Of a DNA stretch of 44,519 nucleotides, positions 1 to 8,827 are shown piece after piece. The notes under the pieces are model-generated. The model did not search any database. It saw only the letters and a program-made list of their open reading frames with translations, and was not told the DNA's origin. Both the position numbers and the translations under genes were made by a program. Source of the stretch: an uncultured Anaerosolibacter sp. (lineage in GTDB: Bacteria > Bacillota_A > Clostridia > Peptostreptococcales > Thermotaleaceae); the NCBI GenBank assembly GCA_937948705.1, contig CALECF010000155.1, positions 1 to 44,519 on the forward strand, written 5' to 3'. Each line of letters begins with the position of its first letter. The first letter of the stretch is position 1.

Positions 1-42
1 GGAAACCAATCTTATTGTAAAGGAGTACTGGAATTTATGTAA
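1..42 (+). CDS. 3' end of an upstream gene (partial, unidentified)
   Basis: Frame 1 is open from the window edge to a TAA at 40-42 and encodes 13 residues ending in LEFM. A terminator-like hairpin follows four bases later, which is what the end of a real gene would look like. The fragment is too short to identify; the gene could be anything. Confidence 0.3.
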   Translation, partial: GNQSYCKGVLEFM

Positions 43-45
43 GAG

Positions 46-87
46 TAAATTCCACATCAAATATAATAAAGTGGAATTTAGTTTTTC
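46..87 (+). terminator. Rho-independent terminator-like hairpin
   Basis: A perfect 10-bp inverted repeat (46-55 with 71-80, 15-nt loop) is followed by GTTTTTC. It lies between the partial upstream ORF and the nadD promoter. The stem is AT-rich and the loop is long, so it is only moderately convincing. Confidence 0.45.
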
Positions 88-108
88 ATTCAACCGATAG
101 CCTAATCC

Positions 109-151
109 TATTTTGTTGATGCTTCAAATTATCAACAAAATAGTGTATAAT
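109..151 (+). promoter_or_regulatory. nadD promoter with overlapping 12-bp dyad
   Basis: TTCAAA (123-128), a 17-nt spacer and TATAAT (146-151) form a sigma-A-type promoter about 40 nt before nadD. A perfect 12-bp inverted repeat (109-120 and 131-142, 10-nt gap) surrounds the -35 box and fills the spacer, ending just before the -10. That placement fits an operator. A regulator cannot be named from the sequence. Confidence 0.5.
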
Positions 152-189
152 AATCAAATTAGAAGATAAACCCAAAGAGGTGTAATCAG

Positions 190-864
190 ATGGATATAGA
201 AACAATCATCAAGCAAGCAGAAAAGAAACAAAATGAGGTTTATTGTAAGAATGAAAAGATGGAGAGAATTGCAGTAATGGGTGGGACCTTCGATCCAATT
301 CACCATGGACATCTGGTGATCGCTGAGCAGATTAGGTGCGAATATAATCTAGATAAAGTAATCTTTATTCCTGCGGGTATTCCTCCCCATAAAACAGGCT
401 TGCAGGTATCTGATTCGAAACACAGATATGCCATGGCATTGCTAGCTACTGTGACGAATCCCTACTTTGAGGTGTCAAAGATAGAGATTGAAGATGAAAA
501 CATCTCATATACAATCCATACCATAAAAAAATTACGTCAAATTTATAAGGAAAATACAGAATTGTTCTTTATTACAGGCGCTGATGCAATCTGTGACATT
601 GAAACCTGGAAAAATGTAGATGAATTACTGCATATATGTCGCTTTATTGCTGCCACCAGGCCAGGATTAGAATCTCCTTTTGTGGAAGAAAAGATTAAGG
701 ATTTACAGAAAAAATATCAAGCAGATATATATCAAATGGATGTTCCCGCTTTAGCAATATCTTCAACCGATATACGGAGAAGAGTAAAAACGAACCAGTC
801 TATAAAATATTTAGTTCCGGAGTCAGTTGAGTACTATATTTATAAAAATGGCCTATACTGGTAG
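190..864 (+). CDS. nadD: Nicotinate-nucleotide adenylyltransferase
   Basis: NadD joins nicotinate mononucleotide to ATP-derived AMP to make deamido-NAD in the cytoplasm. Two nucleotidyltransferase signatures are visible: GGTFDPIHHGH near residues 31-41 and ISSTDIRRR near residue 190. The family usually begins just before the GGTFDPIH motif, which would match the internal ATG at 259. However, the AAAGAGGTG ribosome-binding site at 174-182 is well placed for the ATG at 190 and nothing comparable precedes 259. I therefore keep the longer start, giving about 23 extra N-terminal residues. It is followed by yqeK and an LCP gene in one transcription unit, a common Firmicute order. Assignment is secure; the start is less so. 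Confidence 0.93.
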   Translation: MDIETIIKQAEKKQNEVYCKNEKMERIAVMGGTFDPIHHGHLVIAEQIRCEYNLDKVIFIPAGIPPHKTGLQVSDSKHRYAMALLATVTNPYFEVSKIEIEDENISYTIHTIKKLRQIYKENTELFFITGADAICDIETWKNVDELLHICRFIAATRPGLESPFVEEKIKDLQKKYQADIYQMDVPALAISSTDIRRRVKTNQSIKYLVPESVEYYIYKNGLYW

Positions 865-877
865 GGGAGTAAAAAGA

Positions 878-1465
878 ATGGAATTAATAAACATTAAGCA
901 ACTTTTAAAATCTTCATTGACTCATAAAAGATATCAACACTCGCTAGCCGTACAGGCTACAGCTGTTGGATTGGCTAAAAAATACAATTGCTCAATAGAT
1001 AAGGCGAGCATAGCTGGCTTGATCCACGATTGCGCAAAAGACTTACCCCTCGAAGAATTGTTGAATTATGTTGAGCGATTTGGTATAATTTTAGATAGTG
1101 TGACGAAAAAACAAACTGAGTTAATTCATGCTGTTGTAGGCGCTGAACTTGCCCGAAGGGAGTTCGGCATTCACGACCAAGAAATATTAGATGCGATCCG
1201 CTATCATACCACTGGGAGAAACAATATGATGCTGTTAGAGAAAATAATCTACTTAGCGGATTATATTGAACCAAATAGAAAGTTTCCAGGTGTTGACGAT
1301 TTAAGAAATGTGGCTTTATCTAATTTAGATAAAGCCACTTTAATGGCTACCAACCAAACGATCTCTTATATTATTTTTCAGAATAAATTAATACATCATG
1401 ATACAATCTCTGCAAGAAATTCACTTCTATGCATGAAGGAGATTGGAACAGGAGTGAGTAAATGA
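878..1465 (+). CDS. yqeK: HD-domain phosphohydrolase YqeK
   Basis: This is a 195-residue HD-superfamily protein. H21, the H50-D51 pair in GLIHDCAKD, and a later histidine in the RYHTTG stretch are the expected metal ligands. YqeK proteins hydrolyse diadenosine tetraphosphate symmetrically; that activity is taken from the family and is not visible here. The start at 878 has AGGGGAG about 8 nt upstream, whereas the longer reading from 827 would overlap nadD without a ribosome-binding site. The start of the next gene overlaps its stop codon as ATGA, so the two are translationally coupled. The nadD-yqeK pairing is typical of Firmicutes. Confidence 0.92.
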   Translation: MELINIKQLLKSSLTHKRYQHSLAVQATAVGLAKKYNCSIDKASIAGLIHDCAKDLPLEELLNYVERFGIILDSVTKKQTELIHAVVGAELARREFGIHDQEILDAIRYHTTGRNNMMLLEKIIYLADYIEPNRKFPGVDDLRNVALSNLDKATLMATNQTISYIIFQNKLIHHDTISARNSLLCMKEIGTGVSK

Positions 1466-2703
1466 AAAAGTTTTTTAAAATATTGACAATTGCCTTTGTA
1501 TGCTTTGCGTTAATGATGGGTACAGGACTATATATTTTTCTGAACAGCATCAGCAGCGGAGCTGGGTCTGGAAACGATATTGTGCCCGGTGATGCACCTC
1601 AGGGGAAAGACCCGGTAAATGTACTCATTGTAGGTGTCGATGCAAAGGATGCAAAAAATGCCAACGGAGTACGAACAGATACCATTATGGTAGCAAACTT
1701 TAATCCTAAAACCAAAAAAGTAAATATTATCTCTATTCCACGGGATACTCGGGTAATTATTCGAGGTCATAAAGGAAGGGACAAGATAAATCATGCCCAT
1801 GCCTATGGTGGCATCGATCTTTCCATTAAAACGGTAAAGGACTTTTTAGGAATAGACATTGATTATTATGTAAGAATTGACTATAAGGCGTTAGGCAAAA
1901 TTGTTGATGACCTTGGTGGGGTAGAAGTTGATGTGCCAATGAATATGAAATACACAGATCCATATGCAGATCCACCACTAAAAATTAATCTTCAAAAAGG
2001 GCTACAAGTGCTAGATGGAGATAAGGCAATGCAATTTGTACGGTTTAGAAAAGGATATTCGGATCAGGATCTTGGGAGAATTGAAGCCCAGCATAAATTC
2101 ATTAAGGCTGTTTCTGATAAACTTTTGAGCCCTCAAACGATCCTTAAATTACCTAAACTTGCAAAAACCTTTGGCACCTATGTGGATACGAATATGCCCG
2201 CTTCGGCAATTGCATCCTATGCAGCCCAGGCCACTGGGGTAAATTTGGGCAATATAAATATGATGACCATTCCAGGGGAGCCGAAACTAGTAAGTGGTAT
2301 ATGGTATTTTATTGCCGATGATGAAAAAATGAGGGTCATGCTTGGTAGCTTGCAGGATGATGTGGAGACCACACCAAAGGGTATTGTAGGTAACCTTATT
2401 AAGAAGACGGAAGAGCAAGAAATTATGAACAAAGCAACTGTGGAAGTGCTAAATGGTTCTGGGGTACCAGGTTTAGCAACAAAAGTTGCGAAGAAGTTAA
2501 AAGATGAAGGGTATAATGTTGTAAATATAAATAATATTAATGGGATGAAATACAGTCAAACCCATATCTATGATCGAAAGAATAAAGCAAGTGAGGCGAA
2601 AAAAATAGCCAAAATCATTGGAGTAAAAGATATTGAGACAGATTTACATGCCGATGCTGAGGCTGAAATAACGGTTATTGTTGGAAGTGATTTGAAGGAA
2701 TAG
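1462..2703 (+). CDS. LytR-CpsA-Psr (LCP) family protein
   Basis: This 413-residue protein has a short cytoplasmic start, one N-terminal membrane helix (about residues 6-28) and an extracellular LCP domain. That domain carries the typical stretches SIPRDTRV, KINHAHAYGG, a DDLGG motif and AMQFVRFRKG with a later GRIEAQHKF. A C-terminal LytR_C-type domain follows (about 325-411, starting TVEVLNGSGVPG). LCP enzymes transfer undecaprenyl-linked glycopolymers such as teichoic acid onto peptidoglycan. The gene overlaps yqeK by 4 bp and has a GGAGTGAG ribosome-binding site inside it. A terminator follows its stop. Which polymer it ligates cannot be told. Confidence 0.9.
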   Translation: MKKFFKILTIAFVCFALMMGTGLYIFLNSISSGAGSGNDIVPGDAPQGKDPVNVLIVGVDAKDAKNANGVRTDTIMVANFNPKTKKVNIISIPRDTRVIIRGHKGRDKINHAHAYGGIDLSIKTVKDFLGIDIDYYVRIDYKALGKIVDDLGGVEVDVPMNMKYTDPYADPPLKINLQKGLQVLDGDKAMQFVRFRKGYSDQDLGRIEAQHKFIKAVSDKLLSPQTILKLPKLAKTFGTYVDTNMPASAIASYAAQATGVNLGNINMMTIPGEPKLVSGIWYFIADDEKMRVMLGSLQDDVETTPKGIVGNLIKKTEEQEIMNKATVEVLNGSGVPGLATKVAKKLKDEGYNVVNINNINGMKYSQTHIYDRKNKASEAKKIAKIIGVKDIETDLHADAEAEITVIVGSDLKE

Positions 2704-2729
2704 GCACTAGGGTTAGTGTCTATTTTTTT
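2701..2729 (+). terminator. Rho-independent terminator after the LCP gene
   Basis: A 9-bp stem (2701-2709 with 2714-2722, one G-T pair) begins at the stop codon of the LCP gene and is followed by a run of seven T. It closes the nadD-yqeK-LCP unit. Confidence 0.75.
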
Positions 2730-2813
2730 GTTCAAAGTCTCAGGGATTAAAGTAATATGTAACAATGTAGTCGTGTATATATTAACATGCATAAAAATCG
2801 AGGAGATGACTAC

Positions 2814-3818
2814 ATGGAAAATATAATGGTCTTTGTGTTGTTTTTTATTGGGTTGTTTATAATAATTAAATCAGGAGATTTGTTTGTTGATTCCGCCGTA
2901 TGGATAGCTAGGGTAACAGGTATCCCAAATGTAATTATTGGTGCAACCCTCGTAAGTCTTGCAACAACTTTGCCAGAATTTTTTGTTTCAACCATAGCTA
3001 CATTAGATGGGCATTTAGACATGGCTATGGGGAATGCCATCGGTTCTACAATATGCAATATCGGTCTTATACTAGGGTTGTGTGCTATTATATCACCTAT
3101 TCCTGTACGAAGGAGATTTTTCAGCATAAAGGGTATTTTAATGCTCTGCGCCATTGCAATCCTATATATGATGGCATTCAATCGACAGATTAGCAGAATC
3201 GAAGGATTTTTATTGCTTATCCTTTTAATAATATATATAATAATAAATATCTTTGAAGTATACACTCATAAAGGGGATCAGTATACAGTACGGTATAGGG
3301 AGAAAAATATTAAAGTCGCCCTATTGAAAAACTCATTTAAATTTATCTTGGGTACTGGGGGAATCATCTTAGGTGCAAGATTGCTTGTTGACAATGGCGT
3401 GCTCATTGCGAATATTTTTAATATACCGGAACAAGTGATAAGCTTGACCCTTATCGCTTTAGGCACTTCCCTGCCGGAGTTAACAACTTCACTTGTTGCA
3501 ATCATCAAGGGACATGAAGGGATTTCAGTTGGAAATATTATAGGCGCAAACATTTTAAATCTAACAATGGTGCTAGGGGCTTCATCTATAGCAGCAAGAG
3601 ATGGATTGATCATATCTGTCAGGAATATTGATGTCTTGGGCAAAAAATTAATTGATTTTCCACAAACATTGGCATTAGATATACCATTTTCTGCACTATT
3701 AATGTTGATTTTAGTCATCGGGGGAACAGCAAACCGTAAAATATCCAGGCATGATGGGGTGTTATTAATAGTATTATATTTGTCATATCTAATGATATTG
3801 GCACTTATTTCATTTTAG
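2814..3818 (+). CDS. Calcium/sodium antiporter (CaCA family)
   Basis: This 334-residue polytopic membrane protein is made of two homologous halves, each with an alpha-repeat signature: GATLVSLATTLPEFFVS in the first and LIALGTSLPELTTSLVA in the second. This is the pattern of YrbG-like Na+/Ca2+ exchangers, whose paired acidic residues bind the cation. About ten hydrophobic helices are visible. The ATG at 2814 has AGGAG 8 nt upstream, so I prefer it to the ATG at 2787. The gene stands between a terminator and rsfS. The exchanged ions are inferred from the family. Confidence 0.88.
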   Translation: MENIMVFVLFFIGLFIIIKSGDLFVDSAVWIARVTGIPNVIIGATLVSLATTLPEFFVSTIATLDGHLDMAMGNAIGSTICNIGLILGLCAIISPIPVRRRFFSIKGILMLCAIAILYMMAFNRQISRIEGFLLLILLIIYIIINIFEVYTHKGDQYTVRYREKNIKVALLKNSFKFILGTGGIILGARLLVDNGVLIANIFNIPEQVISLTLIALGTSLPELTTSLVAIIKGHEGISVGNIIGANILNLTMVLGASSIAARDGLIISVRNIDVLGKKLIDFPQTLALDIPFSALLMLILVIGGTANRKISRHDGVLLIVLYLSYLMILALISF

Positions 3819-3854
3819 AATTCAAGCTGTGATATATGAATTAGGAGGTTATAC

Positions 3855-4208
3855 ATGGTTACAGAATCTAAACAAATTGCTATGAAAGCTGCAAAAGCAA
3901 TTGATGATAAAAAGGGAAAAGATATTACTGTACTAAATATTCAACAGATTTCAAGCTTTGCAGATTACTTTGTAATAGCCCATGGTACTTCAACAAGACA
4001 TGCAAAGGCAATTGCAGATGGAATTGTTGATGAATTAGCTGAAGTGGGAATTGCCTTGGACCATAAGGAAGGCTATGACAATGGTAATTGGATTTTGCTG
4101 GATTATATGGCGGTGGTGGTTCACATATTTATTGAGGAAGAAAGACATTTCTATAACTTAGAAAGAGTATGGAAGGATGGTATCTATGAAGATATGGATA
4201 CCATCTAA
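3855..4208 (+). CDS. rsfS: Ribosomal silencing factor RsfS
   Basis: This 117-residue protein has the compact RsfS/Iojap fold pattern, including SSFADYFVIAHGTSTRHAKAIAD and a later GNWILLDY, VVVHIF and ERVWKD. RsfS binds ribosomal protein L14 (uL14) and blocks subunit joining when nutrients are short. A strong AGGAGG lies 7 nt before the ATG. In many Firmicutes rsfS directly follows nadD-yqeK; here an LCP gene and an antiporter gene lie between them. Confidence 0.93.
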   Translation: MVTESKQIAMKAAKAIDDKKGKDITVLNIQQISSFADYFVIAHGTSTRHAKAIADGIVDELAEVGIALDHKEGYDNGNWILLDYMAVVVHIFIEEERHFYNLERVWKDGIYEDMDTI

Positions 4209-4248
4209 GTGAATGGTTAAAAATGCGAGGGGCAAAGGGGGGATTTAG

Positions 4249-4896
4249 ATGAATATAAATATTCATCCTACATTGAAAGCAATTATACCTATTGTTGAAG
4301 GGGTTGCAAAAACATTCGGAAAGAACTGTGAAGTAGTTCTACACGATTTCAACAATTTTCAAAGCTCAATTATTGCCATTGAGAATGGCCATGTAACGGG
4401 AAGAAGTGTAGGAAGTCCCATGACCGAGATCGGGTTGCAGGCGATTCGCAAAGGAAATACAAACGATAACATTCTCAATTATACAGGTAAAAGTACTGAT
4501 GGACGAGCGTTAAAATCAAGCACTATGTTCATCAACGATGAAAACGGACAAGTCATTGGTTGTTTATGTATTAATTTCGATATGTCTGAATTAATCGTTG
4601 CGCAAAACGCAATACAGGAACTTACACAGACAGAGGGCAAAGATGATTTAAAGCAACATGATTATCTAAGTAATAGTGTAAATGATGTATTAAGCAGCAT
4701 TGTATCAAATACTTTGGAAGAAGTAGGGAAGCCTGTTGCATATATGAGCAAAGATGAGAAAGTGAATATTGTTAAACGCTTAGATGAACAAGGGGCGTTT
4801 TTGATTAAAGGTGCCATAGATTATGTCGCAAAAGTGTTGTGTGTATCTAGATATACTATTTATAACTATCTTGATGAAATTAGAGTAAACAAATAA
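4249..4896 (+). CDS. YheO-like PAS/HTH transcriptional regulator
   Basis: This 215-residue protein has an N-terminal YheO-type PAS region (about 10-120, with [17 protein letters not shown] and [10 protein letters not shown]). A C-terminal helix-turn-helix follows (about 165-212, with [14 protein letters not shown] and [14 protein letters not shown]). The same architecture occurs in E. coli YheO and DauR. It is directly followed, after 14 nt, by ridA, and the two are probably co-transcribed, suggesting a link to amino-acid or enamine metabolism. The ligand is unknown. Confidence 0.85.
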   Translation: MNINIHPTLKAIIPIVEGVAKTFGKNCEVVLHDFNNFQSSIIAIENGHVTGRSVGSPMTEIGLQAIRKGNTNDNILNYTGKSTDGRALKSSTMFINDENGQVIGCLCINFDMSELIVAQNAIQELTQTEGKDDLKQHDYLSNSVNDVLSSIVSNTLEEVGKPVAYMSKDEKVNIVKRLDEQGAFLIKGAIDYVAKVLCVSRYTIYNYLDEIRVNK

Positions 4897-4910
4897 AGGG
4901 AGGGTGTATT

Positions 4911-5294
4911 TTGGAAAAAAGAATGATTCAGACTAGCCAAGCGCCTGCTGCGATAGGGCCTTATTCTCAAGCTATTCAAGTAGGCAATTTAGTATTTACA
5001 TCCGGTCAACTACCTGTAAATCCAACGACAGGAGAATTGATTGTAGATGATATTCAGGCAGAGACACGGCAGTGCTTGAATAATGTAGAGGCTATTTTAG
5101 CAGCGGCAGGAACATCTCTGAAGAATGCTGTGAAGTTAACTGTTTTTATTAAGGATATGAGCCAGTTTAGCAAGATCAATGAAGCATATGCAGAATACTT
5201 TCCTGAGGATAAGCCTGCTCGTTCTTGCGTTGAAGTTGCAAGACTTCCTAAAGATGCAAACATAGAGATTGAAGCGATAGCAATGACTATATAA
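4911..5294 (+). CDS. ridA: RidA family 2-iminobutanoate/2-iminopropanoate deaminase
   Basis: RidA hydrolyses reactive enamine/imine intermediates released by PLP enzymes such as threonine dehydratase. The 127-residue length is typical. Visible signatures are AIGPYSQA (about 14-21), TSGQLP (30-35), the substrate-carboxylate-binding arginine R104 in [12 protein letters not shown], and the IEIEAIA end. The start is a TTG at 4911, 6 nt after GGGAGGG; the next ATG (4923) would be too far from that site. The gene follows the YheO-type regulator and ends at a strong terminator. Confidence 0.94.
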   Translation: MEKRMIQTSQAPAAIGPYSQAIQVGNLVFTSGQLPVNPTTGELIVDDIQAETRQCLNNVEAILAAAGTSLKNAVKLTVFIKDMSQFSKINEAYAEYFPEDKPARSCVEVARLPKDANIEIEAIAMTI

Positions 5295-5320
5295 AGAGAA
5301 AAACAAAAACTTATATCTTG

Positions 5321-5358
5321 AAAAAAAGTGGTCAATAATATGCTTGACCGCTTTTTTT
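5321..5358 (+). terminator. Rho-independent terminator after ridA
   Basis: A 14-bp stem (5321-5334 with 5345-5358) has an A7 run on the left arm and a T7 run on the right. It would work in either direction, but only the ridA side has an adjacent gene end. Confidence 0.85.
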
Positions 5359-5394
5359 GTTGAATTTATTAAAAAAAAGTATATATAATAGATA

Positions 5395-5423
5395 TTGAGT
5401 CAAATCGTTAATAATGATATTAT
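5395..5423 (+). promoter_or_regulatory. Promoter of the serine operon
   Basis: TTGAGT (5395-5400), a 17-nt spacer and TATTAT (5418-5423) lie about 70 nt before the aminotransferase gene. No other promoter-like pair in this gap is as good. Confidence 0.5.
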
Positions 5424-5494
5424 AGAATGGGCATGTTAGGAAGGATAGGGGGAAAATATCTCTCTATAAAACAAATGATATAGGAGGTTTTACT

Positions 5495-6565
5495 ATGCAT
5501 AAAAGATTATTTATTCCTGGACCTGTGGATGTGGCGGAAGATGTACTTCAAAAACTAGCTACACCAATGATAGGGCATAGGACAAAGGATGCATCTAATC
5601 TTCAGAGAAGCATTACAGAAAAGATGAGAAAAGTTATGTACACGGAAAACGCTATCTTACTATCCACATCTTCAGGTAGTGGACTTATGGAAGGTGCTGT
5701 AAGATCTTGTACAAGAAAAAGAGCTGCTGTATTTTCAGTGGGGGCTTTTGGAGACAGATGGTATAAGATGGCTACATCCAATGGTGTACCAGCAGATAAG
5801 TTTTCATCAGAATTAGGACAACCTACAACGCCACAGATGGTTGAGGACGCCCTAGCTACTGGTAAATATGACCTAGTTACGATTACCCATAATGAAACAT
5901 CAACGGCTATTATGAACCCTGTTGAGGAAATCGCAGAGGTTATCCGAAAATATCCAGATGTGATTTTTTGCTTAGATACTGTAAGCTCCCTTGGTGGAAC
6001 AAAAATCGAAGTAGATAAGCTGGGTGTAGATATTTGTATAACATCCACGCAAAAAGCTTTGGGCTTGCCTCCAGGAATGGCGATTTGTTCATTCTCACCA
6101 AAGGCTATCGCTGCTGCAAAACAAGTAGAGCATAGAGGGCTATATTTCGACTTACTAGACCTATATAATTACATAGAAAAGAAAGATCATCAGTACCCAT
6201 CTACACCTTCTCTACCTCATATGTATGCACTAGATTATCAATTGGATAAGATGTTAGCAGAGGGTTTAGACAATCGATTTGAGCGTCATCTTGAAATGGC
6301 TAAGTATGTTCGAGCTTGGGCAAAAGACAAGTTTGAGATGTTAGCAGAAGATCAATATGCATCAAATACATTGACAACAGTGAAAAACACAAGAAATATT
6401 AGTGTTAGTGATTTAAATAAAGAGTTGGGTAAGCGAGGATACATGATTTCTAATGGTTATGGAGACTTAAAAGATGTTACTTTTAGAATTGCCCATATGG
6501 CTGATACAACCCTTGAAGATATCAAAACATTACTATCTATTATTGAAGAAATCTTAGGATTATAA
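5495..6565 (+). CDS. Class V aminotransferase, probable phosphoserine or alanine-glyoxylate transaminase
   Basis: This 356-residue, PLP-dependent enzyme belongs to the alanine-glyoxylate/serine-pyruvate aminotransferase group. It has the FIPGP start, HRTKDASN, SGSG at about 60-63, the pyridine-nitrogen aspartate in LDTVSS (D161), and the PLP lysine in STQKALGLPPG (K187). Classical SerC proteins differ, but its position 15 nt before serA argues that this enzyme provides the phosphoserine (or serine) transaminase step. That functional call is inference; alanine-glyoxylate transaminase is the alternative. AGGAGG lies 8 nt before the ATG. Confidence 0.85.
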   Translation: MHKRLFIPGPVDVAEDVLQKLATPMIGHRTKDASNLQRSITEKMRKVMYTENAILLSTSSGSGLMEGAVRSCTRKRAAVFSVGAFGDRWYKMATSNGVPADKFSSELGQPTTPQMVEDALATGKYDLVTITHNETSTAIMNPVEEIAEVIRKYPDVIFCLDTVSSLGGTKIEVDKLGVDICITSTQKALGLPPGMAICSFSPKAIAAAKQVEHRGLYFDLLDLYNYIEKKDHQYPSTPSLPHMYALDYQLDKMLAEGLDNRFERHLEMAKYVRAWAKDKFEMLAEDQYASNTLTTVKNTRNISVSDLNKELGKRGYMISNGYGDLKDVTFRIAHMADTTLEDIKTLLSIIEEILGL

Positions 6566-6580
6566 GTAGGAGGAACCTAT

Positions 6581-7492
6581 ATGGCTAGAATTTTAGTTGC
6601 TGATGGAATGGAAAAAAGCGGTATTTTGGCTCTGCAAAATGCCGGGTTTGAAATCGTTGAAGAATATTATGAGCCAGAAGTATTGAAAGAAAAAATAAAA
6701 GAATTTGATGCGATTGTTGTTCGTTCTGCTACAAAAGTAAGAAAGCCTATCATTGACGCTGCCCTTGAAACGAAACAACTTAAGCTAGTTATTCGTGGTG
6801 GTGTAGGTGTCGATAATATCGATGTAGAGTATGCTATGGAAAATGGCATCAAAGTAACGAATACACCTTTAGCCAGCAGTGCATCTGTTGCAGAATTGGC
6901 CATCGGTCATATGTTTGCCCTAGCAAGACATATACATATTGCGAATGTGACCATGAGGCAAGGTAAATGGAACAAGAAGCATTATGAAGGAATAGAGCTG
7001 GGTGGAAAGACCCTTGGACTTATTGGGTTTGGCAGAATCGCAAGAGAAACTGCAAAACGAGCTAAAGCGTTGGGTATGAGTGTAATCTATACAAATAGAT
7101 CAGGAAAAATTGAAGGGGACGATGAATATACATACGTACCTTTTAATGAATTGCTTGCGAAGTCTGATTTTATCTCATTACATATTCCTGCAGGACCAGA
7201 AGGTAAAGCTGTGATTGGAAGTGCAGAGTTTGAAATGATGAAGGATGGTGCATACATTGTGAACACCGCCAGAGGTGGGGTTGTATGCGAAAAAGCTTTA
7301 TTAGAAGCACTTGATTCCGGAAAGGTGGCTGGAGCAGCCATTGATGTATTTGTAGAAGAACCAACGAAGAACGAAGCGTTATATACCCATGACAAGATAT
7401 CTTTAACGCCTCATATTGGTGGGTCCACCAATGAAGCTCAAACGAGAATCGGTGAAGAAATCGTTGAGATCATCACAAACTTTTTTAAATAG
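6581..7492 (+). CDS. serA: D-3-phosphoglycerate dehydrogenase, short form
   Basis: SerA oxidises 3-phosphoglycerate to 3-phosphohydroxypyruvate with NAD+, the first step of serine synthesis. The 303-residue protein is a D-2-hydroxyacid dehydrogenase with a GFGRIARETA nucleotide-binding loop. The catalytic Arg lies in NTARGG, the Glu in VFVEEP and the His in TPHIGGST. It ends right after the catalytic core, so the C-terminal ACT domain that mediates serine feedback in longer SerA forms is missing. It sits between the aminotransferase (15-nt gap) and a DUF1015 gene (11-nt gap). Confidence 0.9.
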   Translation: MARILVADGMEKSGILALQNAGFEIVEEYYEPEVLKEKIKEFDAIVVRSATKVRKPIIDAALETKQLKLVIRGGVGVDNIDVEYAMENGIKVTNTPLASSASVAELAIGHMFALARHIHIANVTMRQGKWNKKHYEGIELGGKTLGLIGFGRIARETAKRAKALGMSVIYTNRSGKIEGDDEYTYVPFNELLAKSDFISLHIPAGPEGKAVIGSAEFEMMKDGAYIVNTARGGVVCEKALLEALDSGKVAGAAIDVFVEEPTKNEALYTHDKISLTPHIGGSTNEAQTRIGEEIVEIITNFFK

Positions 7493-7503
7493 GAGGATGA
7501 AGA

Positions 7504-8751
7504 ATGGCAGTAGTTAGACCATTTAAAGGAATAAGACCTAAACAAGAATTGGCTGATAAGGTGGCTTGCCTTCCTTATGATGTAATGAATCGTGAAGAAG
7601 CAAAAGAAATGGCAAAGGGCAATCCATATAGTTTTCTTCACGTTGGAAGATCTGAAATCGATTTGGATGATGCTGTGGATGCTTATGATCCAAAGGTATA
7701 CCAAATGGCCCGGCATAATCTTGATAAGATGATTGAAGATAACATTTTATTTCAAGATGATCAACCCATATTCTATATCTATAGACAAATCATGGACGGT
7801 AGGGTTCAAACAGGTATCGTAGGTTGTAATTCCATCGATGATTATATGAATGATATCATCAAGAAGCATGAATTTACAAGACCTGAGAAAGAAGTAGACA
7901 GAATCAATAACTTTGATTACTGTGATGCGAATACAGAACCGATTTTTTTAACTTATAAGTCCAATAAGGAAATCAATACCATCGTCAATGATTGGATCAA
8001 ATTTCATAAGCCAGTCTATAATTTTACATCGGATGATGGCATTACCCATATTTTTTGGGTCCTGGATAACCAAGAACTTGTAGGCAGAGTACATGATATT
8101 TTTGAGAATATTGACTATTTATATATTGCCGATGGACATCATCGTTCAGCATCATCTGTTAAAGTGGGATTAAAGCGAAGAGAACAAAATCCAAACTATA
8201 CAGGAAATGAAGAGTTTAATTTCTTTATGTCTGTAATTTTTCCTGATGAAGATTTATTCATCATGGATTATAACAGAGTGGTAAAGGATTTAAATGGTTC
8301 ATCTAAAGAAGAGTTTTTAAGTAAAGTAAACGAGAAGTTTCAGGTTGAAGTTTACAAGGGTGAAGGTCAGTATAAGCCTGAACAAAAGCATACATTTGGC
8401 ATGTATTTAGACAATGTATGGTACAAGCTTACTGCTATTGAGGGCACTTATGATGACAGTGACCCAGTGGATCGTTTAGATGTATCTATACTTCAAAAGA
8501 ATCTACTTCATCCAATACTAGGAATCGAAAATCCAAGAACAGACAAAAGAATTGACTTCGTTGGCGGAATTCGTGGCCTGGGCGAACTAGAAAAAAGAGT
8601 GGCAAAGGATATGGTGGTTGCTTTCTCCATGTACCCAACAACTATTGATGACTTAATATCTATTGCAGATGCTGGTGAGGTAATGCCGCCAAAGTCAACC
8701 TGGTTTGAGCCTAAACTGAGAAGTGGACTATTTGTCCATAGATTATATTAA
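7504..8751 (+). CDS. DUF1015 family protein
   Basis: This 415-residue protein of the DUF1015 family has the typical start VVRPFKGIRPKQELADKVACLPYDVMN and a conserved central IADGHHRSASS. The family has no firm biochemical role that I can cite. Its recurrent place behind a class V aminotransferase and serA, as here, points to serine metabolism, perhaps a kinase or regulatory step. No signal peptide or membrane helix is visible, so it should be cytoplasmic. Its stop codon lies inside a large palindrome. Confidence 0.85.
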   Translation: MAVVRPFKGIRPKQELADKVACLPYDVMNREEAKEMAKGNPYSFLHVGRSEIDLDDAVDAYDPKVYQMARHNLDKMIEDNILFQDDQPIFYIYRQIMDGRVQTGIVGCNSIDDYMNDIIKKHEFTRPEKEVDRINNFDYCDANTEPIFLTYKSNKEINTIVNDWIKFHKPVYNFTSDDGITHIFWVLDNQELVGRVHDIFENIDYLYIADGHHRSASSVKVGLKRREQNPNYTGNEEFNFFMSVIFPDEDLFIMDYNRVVKDLNGSSKEEFLSKVNEKFQVEVYKGEGQYKPEQKHTFGMYLDNVWYKLTAIEGTYDDSDPVDRLDVSILQKNLLHPILGIENPRTDKRIDFVGGIRGLGELEKRVAKDMVVAFSMYPTTIDDLISIADAGEVMPPKSTWFEPKLRSGLFVHRLY

Positions 8752-8797
8752 GATAAAAGTCGTGACATGTTAACATGTCACGACTTTTATCTTAATA
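8746..8797. terminator. 52-bp perfect palindrome, bidirectional terminator
   Basis: Positions 8746-8771 are the exact reverse complement of 8772-8797. The palindrome contains the stop codon of the DUF1015 gene and lies between it and the convergent dacF. The inner GC-rich part (AGTCGTGACATG) is flanked by A-rich and T-rich arms, so it can end transcription from both sides. Confidence 0.8.
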
Positions 8798-8827
8798 AGA
8801 AGCTTATATGTAGTCCTCGCTATGAGA

